A stretch of 64,000 bases of DNA from assembly GCA_035651455.1 (NCBI GenBank), contig DASRFR010000047.1, forward strand, positions 992,001 to 1,056,000, given 5' to 3'. The DNA is from DASRFR01 sp035651455 (GTDB lineage: Bacteria > Acidobacteriota > Terriglobia > Terriglobales > Acidobacteriaceae). The position numbers and the translations under genes are program-made. The notes under the pieces are model-generated. The model made no database searches, was not told the DNA's origin, and saw nothing but the letters and a program-made list of their open reading frames with translations. Shown here piece by piece: positions 26,401 through 35,347 of this stretch (positions within the stretch are counted from its first letter, which is position 1; each line of letters starts with the position of its first letter).

Positions 26401-26954
26401 TGTGCGCGTTCGATGTCACCCACAATTTCGTTACGAGCTACAACGTGCTGCTTCCGTTTGACAAGCTGACGAACTCTGGCGGATGGAAAAAGAAATTGGC
26501 TCAAGGCTGGACCCTCTCAGGCATCACAACCTTCGCAACGGGCCTGCCCGTCAGCCTTTCGGAGAACGACGATAATTCGCTGATCGGCGTGACATCTGCT
26601 CCGGTGGATGTGCCTAATTTCTCTGGAGGCCATGTCCTGGACGACACGAACCCGCGCCACGGCAATCCATATTTCAACCCTGCCCTGTTCAGCCAGGAAC
26701 TGTTGGGTCAGTTCGGAAATTCCCGCCGTCGTTTTTTCCACGGCCCCGGAATCAACAACTTCGATATCGCTTTACTCAAGTCAACCAAGCTCACGGAATC
26801 CAAGGAACTGCAGGTGCGATTTGAGGCGTTCAATGCCTTTAACCACGCGCAGTTCCAGAACCCGACCGGCGAAATCAATTCCAGCCAGTTCGGCGTAGTG
26901 ACATCAGCCCTCGACCCGCGCATCATGCAGGTCGCGATGAAACTAATCTTCTGA
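23424..26954 (+). CDS. TonB-dependent receptor, Oar-like, with carboxypeptidase-regulatory N-domain
   Basis: Outer-membrane protein of 1176 residues. After a signal peptide (VALAILLLTAFAWA) comes a carboxypeptidase-regulatory-like domain (GSISGVISDPTGAVISGAVV, about residues 23-105). A plug follows (TGQKMTAVPLNGRDFTDLLALQPGVV, about 135-260) and then a long barrel. The protein ends in Phe (MQVAMKLIF), as expected for Bam-dependent insertion. Such receptors in acidobacteria import oligosaccharides or other large substrates. ATG 23424 has a GGGGG run five bases upstream; GTG 23418 is in frame but overlaps it. It heads the plus operon with cytochrome c, SMP-30 and glycosidase-like genes, so an oligosaccharide or amino-sugar cargo is plausible. 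Confidence 0.9.
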   Translation: MRNPRQYRVALAILLLTAFAWASITGSISGVISDPTGAVISGAVVKAVNTQTGIATTVKTDNKGFYNMPALPIGTYNVEVTQTGFRTYQKNGLVIDANSAIREDATLPLGTTSEKVEVQSDAVHVETESTQMGEVITGQKMTAVPLNGRDFTDLLALQPGVVPSAYAAQAPGLNDRSVSGSDRLNAGNQSVNGQREAANGFMVNGSSVQEGKNNGASVIPNLDSIAEFRIITNNFDAEYGNFSGGQINVATKSGTNSYHGSAFEFLRNTALDAKNYFDAPGTATPKFIQNQFGGTFGGPIRRNKTFFFVDYQGTRQVQAPTQNFEVPSVQDRSGNVLDLFSSTAASGNSIGSVNSGTGPGSWASVLSQRLGYTVQPGEAYWAPGCTSNDAATGCVFPNGVIPQAAWSSAATQLLQFIPSPTLGNLFVTSALSRTRRDDKGGVRIDQSTRFGMLFAYYFMDDYTVDDPYPNGGATVPGFNALSVGRAQLINLGDTKSFGSYAVNEFRFSFVRNAQHLFQPSGGLHRTLASLGFVEGWNATTGGISPINPAYEGVPNITFNNFSIGVPSDTVQQFNNSFQWLDNFSKVVGTHTLRFGGQFRYDQINERNYFGENGSFGFSGSETGVDFADFLLGAPDSVIQASKQILDSRSKYGALYFQDSWRARPTFVLNYGLRWEVSTPWYDTQNKIETIIPGVQSVLFPGAPQGWVVPGDPGVPRTLAPIKWNAFSPRLGMAWSPSSDNGILGKILGGPGKTSIRAGFGLYYTAVEDLSQFLEVGDPPYGLFYVSGVSPRLEAPYIDRATGNSQGQRFPFNYPPLNVSAKNPDNNFNWAQVEPISSGFVFYHKNRLPYSEHYEFSLQRQLGANTVITTSYVGNQGHKLITSIDANPSNPALCLSLINAEPACGPFSEDPRTGFKRPDGTFVAAVRPLGPRFGSNPYMAEIAHSSYNSLQVNANHSTGRLNLLVGYTYSKCMDNASGLQDSTYPFDPRRSIGLCAFDVTHNFVTSYNVLLPFDKLTNSGGWKKKLAQGWTLSGITTFATGLPVSLSENDDNSLIGVTSAPVDVPNFSGGHVLDDTNPRHGNPYFNPALFSQELLGQFGNSRRRFFHGPGINNFDIALLKSTKLTESKELQVRFEAFNAFNHAQFQNPTGEINSSQFGVVTSALDPRIMQVAMKLIF

Positions 26955-27027
26955 ACGCGCTAAGTGACAGCCGAGGCAGGTTCGAATTCTTACACGGCGC
27001 TGGCAAGAAATAGCTCAACGTTACGCA

Positions 27028-27831
27028 TTGACAATCGGACTGGTTCTGCCGTTCCTCCTCGCTCCGTGCCTGTATCCCCAGAACAAGGCGCCGATTGCGA
27101 AGACTGCGAAGCCGGGGGTTAAGGACGGACAAACAATCTTTACTTCCAGTTGTGCTGGTTGTCATGGCCTCGACGGACTGGGGACGGAGCGCGCACCAGA
27201 CATTAGCCACCGCCGCGAGATTCAAAAGCTCTCCGACGCTGATCTGTTTCGCATCGTCCACAATGGTGTTCCGGGAACCGGCATGCCGGCATTTCATGCG
27301 CTGAGCGACACGTCGATCCGTGCGGTGGTTGGCTATGTGCGCATCCTTCAAGGTAAGAATGGTGTTCTCAAAGTTGCAGGTGATCCCGCCAAGGGCAAAG
27401 CTCTCTTTTTCGGAAAGGCCGCCTGCTCCGAGTGCCACATGAGCGGTGGCCGCGGCGGCTTTCTAGGGCCCGATCTGTCGAGCTATGGCGCAACCCACTC
27501 CATCGCGGAGATTCGTCAGGCGATGACTGCTCCGGGAACAAATGTGGCGAGTCGGGCAAAACAGGTGCTTGTCGTAACGCAGACTGGCCGGAAGTTCGTA
27601 GGCATAGTGCGCAACGAGGATAATTTTTCGCTCCAACTGCAAGATTCTGACGGCGTGTTTCACTTACTTATGAAAGCAGACTTGGAGAAGTGGGAGTATC
27701 AACCCGAAGTTTTAACCGGTCCCTACCACCAGGCACACCTCAGCCCTGGGGAACTCGACGATCTCACCAGCTTTATCGTGAAGTCCGCTAACCCAGTTAA
27801 ACGAGGAATACACCCTGAAGAAAATGATTAG
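27028..27831 (+). CDS. Periplasmic diheme cytochrome c
   Basis: Exported protein of about 267 residues with two class I cytochrome c modules. Haem-binding CAGCH is at residues 42-46 and CSECH at 133-137. The first module ends with a methionine ligand candidate in GTGMPAFH. A C-terminal segment (about 180-260) lacks haem. A leader (TIGLVLPFLLAPCLY) supports export. The start is uncertain: TTG 27028 has no good ribosome binding site and the frame is open upstream to 26968 without ATG/GTG. It follows the TonB receptor gene by 73 bases and overlaps the lactonase gene by eight bases. It is the obvious electron acceptor for the PQQ dehydrogenase, by inference. Confidence 0.83.
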   Translation: MTIGLVLPFLLAPCLYPQNKAPIAKTAKPGVKDGQTIFTSSCAGCHGLDGLGTERAPDISHRREIQKLSDADLFRIVHNGVPGTGMPAFHALSDTSIRAVVGYVRILQGKNGVLKVAGDPAKGKALFFGKAACSECHMSGGRGGFLGPDLSSYGATHSIAEIRQAMTAPGTNVASRAKQVLVVTQTGRKFVGIVRNEDNFSLQLQDSDGVFHLLMKADLEKWEYQPEVLTGPYHQAHLSPGELDDLTSFIVKSANPVKRGIHPEEND

Positions 27832-28792
27832 TCGCCGCATCCATCTCGTGTGGTCCTTGTTGCTGGTTCTGTGCTTTTCGTCGGTGCTACCCGCGCAGGC
27901 ACCTCGTCGTAAGTTCGAATTACAGAGCCTCTCGCCGAAGTTCTGGGACCTCTTCGAACGTGATGCCAAGCTCGATGTCGTGGCTGGCGGATTCGGATTC
28001 ACAGAAGGACCGGTGTGGGATGAAGCCGGCTTCCTATATGTAAGCGACGAAACGTTGAATAAGATCTTCCGAGTATTCCTCGACGGCCGCAAAGTACAAG
28101 TCATCTCACTTGCCGATCCCGACGGCAATACCTATGACCGTCAGCATCGGCTTCTCGACTGTGCCAGCATGCTGCGAGCCATTATTGAGGTAACGCCCCA
28201 AGGCACGTACAACATACTCGCTGACCGCTTCCAAGGTAAGAAATTCAATAGCCCCAATGATGTCATCATCGGTCCGGATGGCGCGATCTACTTCACTGAT
28301 CCCACTCTCGATCTCCTTTCCGGGCAAAAACAGGAAACCGCGTTCCAGGGAGTCTACCGCCTGGGATCCGACGGCAACGTAAGCCTACTTACAAAGGATT
28401 TGTCGCAGCCTAACGGTCTCGGCTTCTCTCCCGACGGCAAACACTTCTACGTGGATGACAGCGAGAAGAGAAATATTCGCGTGTACGATGTCGGTCCAGG
28501 CATGACTCTGGGCGCCGGCCACATTTTCGGCGAAGAACCTGGTGGCAAAGACGACGGGGTTCCCGACGGAATCAAAATCGACCGCAATGGAAATCTTTTT
28601 GTGACCGGTCCAAAGGGCATTTGGGTCTGGGACTCGGCAGGCAATCATCTCGGCACTATTGTTTTGCCGGAACAGCCAGCGAATTTGGCTTGGGGGGACA
28701 ACGACTACAGCACGCTCTACATCACGGCCACTACCTCGGTCTATCGAATACGGACGCGTGCACGAGGATTCGTGCCGTACCTGGAAAAGTGA
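27824..28792 (+). CDS. Exported SMP-30/gluconolactonase-family lactonase
   Basis: Six-bladed beta-propeller of the SMP-30/gluconolactonase/LRE family, 322 residues. The metal site shows the glutamate in GGFGFTEGPVWDE, the asparagine-aspartate pair in FNSPNDVIIGPDG and the aspartate in PDGIKIDRNGN. FVTGPKGIWVW is also typical of the family. A Sec signal peptide (LVWSLLLVLCFSSVLPAQA) exports it. Sugar lactones produced by a PQQ dehydrogenase are the natural substrates of this family. The ATG lies inside the end of the cytochrome gene (ATGATTAG), indicating coupled translation. Confidence 0.9.
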   Translation: MISRRIHLVWSLLLVLCFSSVLPAQAPRRKFELQSLSPKFWDLFERDAKLDVVAGGFGFTEGPVWDEAGFLYVSDETLNKIFRVFLDGRKVQVISLADPDGNTYDRQHRLLDCASMLRAIIEVTPQGTYNILADRFQGKKFNSPNDVIIGPDGAIYFTDPTLDLLSGQKQETAFQGVYRLGSDGNVSLLTKDLSQPNGLGFSPDGKHFYVDDSEKRNIRVYDVGPGMTLGAGHIFGEEPGGKDDGVPDGIKIDRNGNLFVTGPKGIWVWDSAGNHLGTIVLPEQPANLAWGDNDYSTLYITATTSVYRIRTRARGFVPYLEK

Positions 28793-28873
28793 TTTGCCAC
28801 TCCGACCACTGCAATCGTGCAATTTGCAAACAGATTTGAGCCCGTCAAACCAGGCATAACGGAACAGGTTATC

Positions 28874-31087
28874 GTGAACCCTTTGGATCACATTCGTGTC
28901 TCCCGCCGCAAGTTTTTGAGCACTGCCTCCGGGTTTGTGCTGCTGGCGCACACACCCAAGTCATTGCTCAATGCTCTTGCTCAACACGAACCGACATTCA
29001 ACGCAAAAAGTGATCGCGAGCAAGTGTCCACCATCGAAGTCGACACATCGAAGATTGCAAACTCCTTCGATCCCGACCAGTCGCTCGGCAGTTCGATGGA
29101 CATACTTCCGGAAGGTGTCGTCGATAAGATTTACACGCAGCCTGTGATTGAGCAGTGCCTCTCCGCAGGATGGGGGCCCATCACCTATCGTCAGAATACT
29201 GAATTGCAAATTGCCGCCTGGCATTGGAACCCGAACGGGACATGGAGCGATCCCGCTCACCAGAGAGGGTATTTCACCGGGAGCGCCAGGCCCTCTGACT
29301 TCATCCGTCACTCTCAGGTTTATCCTTTGCCGCACCGCGGCCAGACCCATGACGGGGCAGCCGGCGTGCGCGGCTATTCCCGGCTTACCGATGGCAACCC
29401 GAGCACCTACTGGAAAAGCAATCCCTACCTGAGTGCGAGATACACGGGAGAAGACGACTCACTCCATCCGCAGTGGGTCATCGTTGATTTGGGCGCGATT
29501 GAGAAGATAAACGTTGTGCGGATCGCCTGGGCAGCACCTTTCGCCCGGAGCTACGAAATCCAATACTGGTCTGGCGAGGATGCCATGACCAAAGCCACCG
29601 CCGGAAGCTGGATTACTTTCGCTGGCGGCACGATTAACAACGCGGACGGTGGAACTGTTACACTCACCGTCGCCCCCGCACCGTTATCTGTCAGGTTTAT
29701 TCGAATCTGGATGACGGCGTCCTCTAACACTGGGGGGGATCACGACAAGGAGGATCCGCGCAGTTCGCTCGGCTATGCGATTCATGAAATCTCTGCCGGG
29801 ACTTTCTCCAGTGACAGTGATTTCGTCGACCTGGTACGCCACTCACCTGACTCGAACCAGACGGTCACTTATTGTTCGTCCACCGATCCCTGGCACTCCT
29901 CCTCCGATCTTGACGTTCACGGCGGTGATCAAACCGGTTTCGATCTTTTCTTTACGGGTGGAATCACAAACAAGCTGCCGGCCTTGATTCCGATTGCCAT
30001 GCTGTTCGGAACTCCTGATGATGCTGCTGCGCAGATCGCGTACCTGAAGGCTCGCAATTATCCGATCTCGTTTGTGGAAATGGGCGAGGAGCCCGACGGC
30101 CAATACATGCTGCCCGAAGACTATGGCGCCCTTTATCTGCAGTTCGCGGACGCGTTGCACCGCGTTGATCCGAAGCTAAAGTTAGGTGGCCCCGTTTTTA
30201 CTGGATTGAATGACGATCTCAAAGTCTGGCCTGATTCACAGGGGCGCACCTCGTGGCTGGGTCGCTTTCTCGAGTATCTGAAAGCTCACAACCGGCTTTT
30301 CGAGTTGGCATTCATGTCGTTTGAGCACTATCCGTTCCCGCCCTGCGAAATCACGTGGTCCGACCTTTACCGTGAACCTGATCTGACCCGAAAGATTCTT
30401 CAAACCTGGCGGGAGGACGGCCTGCCGGCGAACGTTCCCATGATGAACACCGAGAGCAATGTGACTTACGCGTTGGCTCTACCGATGACGGAGATCTTTT
30501 CAGCCTTGTGGCTGGCCGACAGCGTGGGAGCGTTTCTAACTGAGGGAGGTTACGCCTACTATCACTCGCCGATCCAGCCAGAGCCACTGCGTTCCGGCTG
30601 CCACGGCTGGACCACCTATGGAAATTTCGTGGCGGATGAGCAGCTGAAGATTCGCGCGTACACGGCTCAGTACTTCGCCGGCCGGCTAATCAACCTCGAA
30701 TGGGTGAAACATGGAGCCGGCGTTCACCGCCTTGTCCGCGGCTCCTGCACTCTCGCCGACGGCGATGGCCATCTACTCGTGAGCGTGTATCCGGTTCAAC
30801 AACCCAGCGGTGAATGGTCGCTACTTCTGGTAAACAAAGATCAGTTCAATGCGCATCGCGTGCGGGTCAGCTTTGTGGGGTCGGCTTCGGATCAGCCCCG
30901 TAGCTTCTCAGGCCCTGTCACGATGGTGGCGTTCGGCAGCGCGCAGTACCAATGGCAGGCACAGGAGGCGAACAGCATTCCCAAGCCAAACGATCCTCCC
31001 GTAGTCAGCAGGAGCCAGGGTGGATCGGCGGCAAGTTTTCTGCTGCCGTGCGCCTCGGTTGTGGTGCTTCGAGGGCGCATCGATTGA
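28874..31087 (+). CDS. Tat-exported discoidin-domain protein with glycosidase-like barrel (copy 2)
   Basis: Paralog of the protein at 9351-11531, collinear over its whole length (about 737 residues). It shares QNTELQIAAWHWNPNGTWSD, the discoidin-like stretch with WKSNPY and QWVIVDLG, VEMGEEPDGQY and the late glutamate in MMNTESNV. The start GTG 28874 gives VNPLDHIRVSRRKFLSTASG, a twin-arginine signal, whereas copy 1 has a Sec signal. An upstream frame start at 28817 would put 19 extra residues before it. It is the last gene of the TonB receptor operon. Glycosidase function is inferred from two candidate catalytic glutamates in a GH-A-like arrangement; family and substrate are unknown. Confidence 0.75.
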   Translation: MNPLDHIRVSRRKFLSTASGFVLLAHTPKSLLNALAQHEPTFNAKSDREQVSTIEVDTSKIANSFDPDQSLGSSMDILPEGVVDKIYTQPVIEQCLSAGWGPITYRQNTELQIAAWHWNPNGTWSDPAHQRGYFTGSARPSDFIRHSQVYPLPHRGQTHDGAAGVRGYSRLTDGNPSTYWKSNPYLSARYTGEDDSLHPQWVIVDLGAIEKINVVRIAWAAPFARSYEIQYWSGEDAMTKATAGSWITFAGGTINNADGGTVTLTVAPAPLSVRFIRIWMTASSNTGGDHDKEDPRSSLGYAIHEISAGTFSSDSDFVDLVRHSPDSNQTVTYCSSTDPWHSSSDLDVHGGDQTGFDLFFTGGITNKLPALIPIAMLFGTPDDAAAQIAYLKARNYPISFVEMGEEPDGQYMLPEDYGALYLQFADALHRVDPKLKLGGPVFTGLNDDLKVWPDSQGRTSWLGRFLEYLKAHNRLFELAFMSFEHYPFPPCEITWSDLYREPDLTRKILQTWREDGLPANVPMMNTESNVTYALALPMTEIFSALWLADSVGAFLTEGGYAYYHSPIQPEPLRSGCHGWTTYGNFVADEQLKIRAYTAQYFAGRLINLEWVKHGAGVHRLVRGSCTLADGDGHLLVSVYPVQQPSGEWSLLLVNKDQFNAHRVRVSFVGSASDQPRSFSGPVTMVAFGSAQYQWQAQEANSIPKPNDPPVVSRSQGGSAASFLLPCASVVVLRGRID

Positions 31088-31133
31088 GCGCACACGCCGC
31101 CCGTGCGGATCGAGAGCTCGCAGCCCCGCTGAC

Positions 31134-34100
31134 TTACACGGTCGCTTCTGCCGGCTCCCGGAAATCCGATTCCGATTCGTCTTCAATCGAAATAGGGGCA
31201 TGCGTTCTGGCCACCAGCATGTAAATCGATGGCACCACAAAAAGCGTGAACGCAGTGCCAATGATCATTCCGCTGACCAGCATAATACCGATACTGTTGC
31301 GGGCTCCCGCTCCAGGACCGCTGGCAAACACCAGGGGAAGGTGCCCGAACACCGTGGCCGCAGTGGTCATCAAAATGGGGCGGAGTCGCGTGCCAGAGGC
31401 TTCGATGATGGCGTCCAGCTTCGTCTTACCCGATTCCTGCAGTTGATTGGCGAATTCGACAATCAGAATTCCATTTTTCGCAATCAATCCAACGAGTGTA
31501 ATCAGTCCGACCTGGCTGTAAATGTTCAGAGTCGTGAAGCCGAGGAACGAGAACGTAAGCGCCCCGGAAAGCGCCAGGGGCACCGATCCCGCCAGAATGA
31601 TGAATGGGTCACGGAAGCTCTCGAATTGCGCCGCCAGCACCAGGTAAATCAGGATTGCCGAGAGCAGGAACGTGCCGAGGAACTTGCTTCCTTCCACCCG
31701 CAGCTGACGCGACTCGCCCGCGTAGTCCACGGTGAAGCCCTGTGGCAAAGTGTTCTTCGCCTCGGTCTCCAAAAACATCAGGGCTTTGTCGAGTGGCACC
31801 GAGGGAGGGATGACACCCTGAATCCGCACTGCATTGAGTTGCTGGAACTTGTTGAGCGACCTTGGCTCGGTGGTAGTCGTCATGTGCGCAAACGTCGAGA
31901 GCGGCACGAGCTGATTGCTCGACCCTTTGACGTAAATCTGCGCGAGCTGGTCCGGGGTCAAGCGATCAACACGCTTCACCTGCGGAATGACCTTGTAGCT
32001 ACGTCCTTGAATGCTGAAGCGATTCACGTAGTTTCCGCCCAGCATGGTGGAAAGATCCTCGCCTGCCTCGCTCAGATCCACTCCTTGTGAGCGTAGCTTG
32101 TCGCGATCGAATACAACTTCGGCCTGCGGCTGATCGAATTTCACGTCGACGTCCGCAAAGATGAACAGTCCGCTTGCCATCGCTTTTTGCACAAGCTGAT
32201 TGGCAACCTCACTCACCTGCTGCGGTTCTGCGGCCGAGTTGATCACAAAGTCGACAGGGAAATTCCCGCCGCCGGGTAGCGGTGGAGGCGTCAGCGGAAT
32301 AACCCGAATACCGGGAATCTTGGACAGAGGTCCGGTTGATTCCACGAGCAGTTGTTGCGCGGTCTTCTTGCGCTGACTCCAGGGCTTGGTGACCATACCG
32401 CCAAAGCCACCATCCGGATTGGTGATCTGGAAGATACTCTCGCTCTCCGGGAACGAGTGATAGACGTCATAAACTTCTTTGGTAAACAAATTGGTCTGAT
32501 CCAGAGTCGAGTTCGCGGAGGACTGGATCACGCCAAAAACGACGCCCTGGTCCTCAGCCGGCGCCAACTCATGCTGGGAGAACATGTAGAACGGGATCAT
32601 CAGGACGGCGACGATCGCCCACAAAGTGAGCACGACCGGACGGTAGCGAAGAGTTCCGGTTAGCGTTCGACTATATAGACTACGCACCTTCTCGAAATTG
32701 CGATTGATGATCCCGGCAAAGCCGCGTTCGGTGTCTCCAGCTCGCAGCAGTTTCGATCCCATCATGGGGGAGAGAGTAAGCGCGACGATGCCCGAAACGA
32801 TCACCGCTCCAGCGAGCGTGAATGCGAACTCGCGGAACAGAGCTCCAGTCAGTCCTCCCTGGATGCCGATGGGCGCGTACACCGCCGCCAGAGTGATGGT
32901 CATGGCGATGATCGGGCCGACGAGTTCACGCGCCGCATCACGGGCTGCAACATACGGCGACTTGCCCAGATGAAGGTGCCGCTCGACGTTCTCGACCATG
33001 ACAATGGCGTCATCGACGACCAGACCCACCGAAAGCACGATGGCAAGCAAAGTCAGCAGGTTAATAGTGAAACCTGCGATCAGCATCAGGAAAACAGCGC
33101 CGATTAAGGAAATCGGGATGGCAATGACCGGAATCAGGACCGAGCGGAACGATCCCAGGAACAGGAAGATGACCACCACGACGATAAACAGGGTCTCCGT
33201 CAGGGTATGAAGCACTTCGTTGATAGCGTCCTGGATGTAGGCAGTCGAATCGTAGGGGACGCCCAGCTTCATGCCGGTCGGCAATTGCTCGCGTATGCCT
33301 GGCAGCGCCTCGCGCACGTGACGGATTACTTCCAGCGAGTTGGCATTGGGCAGTACCCATATGCCCATGAAGGTTGCACTCTCGCCATTGAAGCGGACGT
33401 CCTGGTCGTAATTTTCTGCACCCAGGACAACATCGGCGATCTCACCGAGGCGCACTACGACGCCTTTATCCTGCTTGACAACCAGTTGGCGGAACTCTTC
33501 CGGCGAGCGTAAATCCGTATTCGCGATCAGGTTTACCGACACCATCGAGCCCTTGGTACTGCCCAGAGCCGAAAGATAGTTGTTGTTCGCGAGCGCGGTG
33601 CGCACGTCGGAAGGAGAGACGCCGCGCGCAGCCATCTGATCCGGCTTCAGCCAGATGCGCATGGCGAAGGTGCGATTGCCCAGAATGTCGGCGCGCTGGA
33701 CGCCGCTGATCGAGCTCAGCTTGGGCTGTACGACGCGCGTCAGGTAATCGGTAATCTGGTTCTGGTCGAGATCGGCGGAAGAAAAGCCGATATACATGGC
33801 GGCGAACTGCGTGTCCGCGGTTTCCAGATCGATGACCGGGATCTGCGCATCCGGTGGAAGATCGTTACGCACCTGCGCGACCTTCGCCTGGATTTGAGTG
33901 AGAGCCGCGGTCGTGTCGTAATTGATCTTCAGGTGCACCGTGATGGTGCTAAGCCCTTGTGCGCTGGTCGACTCAATGTAGTCGATGCCATCCGCGCTGG
34001 CGATAACCCGCTCGATCGGCGTGGTGATAAATCCGCGAACCAGGTCAGCGTTCGCGCCAACGTACACGGTCGAAACCTGTATCACCGCAATATCGCTGCG

Positions 34101-34214
34101 TGGATACTGGCGAACGCTCAGGGACCGGATCGCCTGCAGGCCCGCAATCAGGATCACCAGGTTGACAACGATCGCGAGAACCGGCCGCTTTACGAAAATG
34201 TCGGTGAACTTCAT
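31134..34214 (-). CDS. RND efflux permease, HAE1/AcrB type
   Basis: Inner-membrane proton-driven multidrug pump subunit of 1026 residues. The twelve-helix layout begins MKFTDIFVKRPVLAIVVNL. The proton-relay aspartates of helix 4 are in GLVVDDAIVMVEN and the helix 10 lysine is in GLIAKNGILIVEFANQLQ. Two large periplasmic loops with porter-domain repeats are present. It starts five bases after the stop of the membrane fusion gene, so the two form an operon. No outer-membrane TolC-like factor and no adjacent regulator gene are present; a TolC encoded elsewhere is expected. Drug range cannot be read from sequence. Confidence 0.93.
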   Translation of the reverse strand: MKFTDIFVKRPVLAIVVNLVILIAGLQAIRSLSVRQYPRSDIAVIQVSTVYVGANADLVRGFITTPIERVIASADGIDYIESTSAQGLSTITVHLKINYDTTAALTQIQAKVAQVRNDLPPDAQIPVIDLETADTQFAAMYIGFSSADLDQNQITDYLTRVVQPKLSSISGVQRADILGNRTFAMRIWLKPDQMAARGVSPSDVRTALANNNYLSALGSTKGSMVSVNLIANTDLRSPEEFRQLVVKQDKGVVVRLGEIADVVLGAENYDQDVRFNGESATFMGIWVLPNANSLEVIRHVREALPGIREQLPTGMKLGVPYDSTAYIQDAINEVLHTLTETLFIVVVVIFLFLGSFRSVLIPVIAIPISLIGAVFLMLIAGFTINLLTLLAIVLSVGLVVDDAIVMVENVERHLHLGKSPYVAARDAARELVGPIIAMTITLAAVYAPIGIQGGLTGALFREFAFTLAGAVIVSGIVALTLSPMMGSKLLRAGDTERGFAGIINRNFEKVRSLYSRTLTGTLRYRPVVLTLWAIVAVLMIPFYMFSQHELAPAEDQGVVFGVIQSSANSTLDQTNLFTKEVYDVYHSFPESESIFQITNPDGGFGGMVTKPWSQRKKTAQQLLVESTGPLSKIPGIRVIPLTPPPLPGGGNFPVDFVINSAAEPQQVSEVANQLVQKAMASGLFIFADVDVKFDQPQAEVVFDRDKLRSQGVDLSEAGEDLSTMLGGNYVNRFSIQGRSYKVIPQVKRVDRLTPDQLAQIYVKGSSNQLVPLSTFAHMTTTTEPRSLNKFQQLNAVRIQGVIPPSVPLDKALMFLETEAKNTLPQGFTVDYAGESRQLRVEGSKFLGTFLLSAILIYLVLAAQFESFRDPFIILAGSVPLALSGALTFSFLGFTTLNIYSQVGLITLVGLIAKNGILIVEFANQLQESGKTKLDAIIEASGTRLRPILMTTAATVFGHLPLVFASGPGAGARNSIGIMLVSGMIIGTAFTLFVVPSIYMLVARTHAPISIEDESESDFREPAEATV

Positions 34215-34219
34215 GACTC

Positions 34220-35347
34220 TTAGCTGTCCTCAGGCTTGGGATGCGGGTTGTTGTCTGGCTGCACCTTGTTGTTAATCTGAACCGCAGCACCGTTACGCAG
34301 CTTGAAAACGCCAGACGTCACAATCTCATCGCCCGGATTGATGCCAGAAGCGATCCCCACCTGATCACCGCGGGATCCAACGAGCTTCACCACCTGTTGG
34401 CGGACACCACGGTACGCATTGCCCTTCGGGTCTTTGAGCTCCGTCACCACAAAGACTGAATCCCCGTAGGGCGCGTAATTGATAGCGGATGCCGGCAGAG
34501 GAATCACCTGCTGTGTCGCGCCCATAGCTAGCGATACTTGAACGAACATGCCCGGGCGCAACTTGTTTTGCGGATTCGGCAGCGTCGCCTGCACCTGAAG
34601 GTTCCGGGTGGATTCATTCACGACGGAATCGAGCGCGGTGACCCGGCCGGAAAACTGAAGTCCGGGTAGATCGTCGCTGGAAATGCGTAGGCTACGCCCG
34701 AGTGCGAGCTGGGCTGTTGCCTGTTGTGGCACGCCAAAGTTCACGTAGATCGGGTTCAGCGACTGCAGAGGAACAATGGCTTCGCCGGCCGCAAGGTATT
34801 GGCCGAGGTTGATCTGGCGAATACCAAGAACTCCGGAAAAGGGCGCGCGGATGGTTTTACGGGCGATAGTGGCACGGATTTCGCCCACTTGCCCTTCTGT
34901 CACTTTCTGTTGCGCCGTCACGTTGTCATACTCTGTTTTCGCGATCACACCCTGCTTTACGAGCTGTTGGGTGCGGTCGTAATTTATCGTTGCCAAGTCC
35001 CGCTGGGCTTCCATAGCAGCGAGTTGCGCACGTTCCTGGCGGGTATCGAGCTCCACCAGCACATCGCCCTTGTTCACCCACTTGCCGGAATCGAAATAGA
35101 TCTTGTCGACCGTCCCAGGCAGATCGGCGCTCACGGTCACGCCCTGGATCGCGGCCACGGTGCCAATCACTTCCATGGTGGATGGCCACGTTTCACGTTT
35201 CGCCACCAAGGTAGTAACCGCGGTGGGGGGCGGCTGAAAACTTGCTCCCTGCGCGATCGCGGTCTGAATCTGGCGGAATTTTATGAATCCCAGACTCCCC
35301 AGTACCACCGCCACTATCGCCAGCATGAATAACGTTCGCTTCAACAT
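34220..35347 (-). CDS. RND efflux membrane fusion protein, AcrA/MexA type
   Basis: Periplasmic adaptor of 375 residues anchored by an N-terminal helix (LFMLAIVAVVLGSLGF); there is no lipobox cysteine. The barrel-sandwich lipoyl halves (GVTVSADLPGTVDKIYFDSG and TIRAPFSGVLGIRQINLGQY) flank a helical hairpin (about 105-150). The beta-barrel and membrane-proximal domains follow. AGGAGG precedes the start by about 14 bases, a rather long spacing. It is the first gene of the pump operon, downstream of a 0.7-kb non-coding leader with repeat motifs. Confidence 0.92.
   Translation of the reverse strand: MLKRTLFMLAIVAVVLGSLGFIKFRQIQTAIAQGASFQPPPTAVTTLVAKRETWPSTMEVIGTVAAIQGVTVSADLPGTVDKIYFDSGKWVNKGDVLVELDTRQERAQLAAMEAQRDLATINYDRTQQLVKQGVIAKTEYDNVTAQQKVTEGQVGEIRATIARKTIRAPFSGVLGIRQINLGQYLAAGEAIVPLQSLNPIYVNFGVPQQATAQLALGRSLRISSDDLPGLQFSGRVTALDSVVNESTRNLQVQATLPNPQNKLRPGMFVQVSLAMGATQQVIPLPASAINYAPYGDSVFVVTELKDPKGNAYRGVRQQVVKLVGSRGDQVGIASGINPGDEIVTSGVFKLRNGAAVQINNKVQPDNNPHPKPEDS

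Noticed and set aside
31020..32090. 356-codon plus-strand frame opposite the RND permease
   Set aside because: Arg/Gln-rich shadow of a full-length, motif-complete permease.
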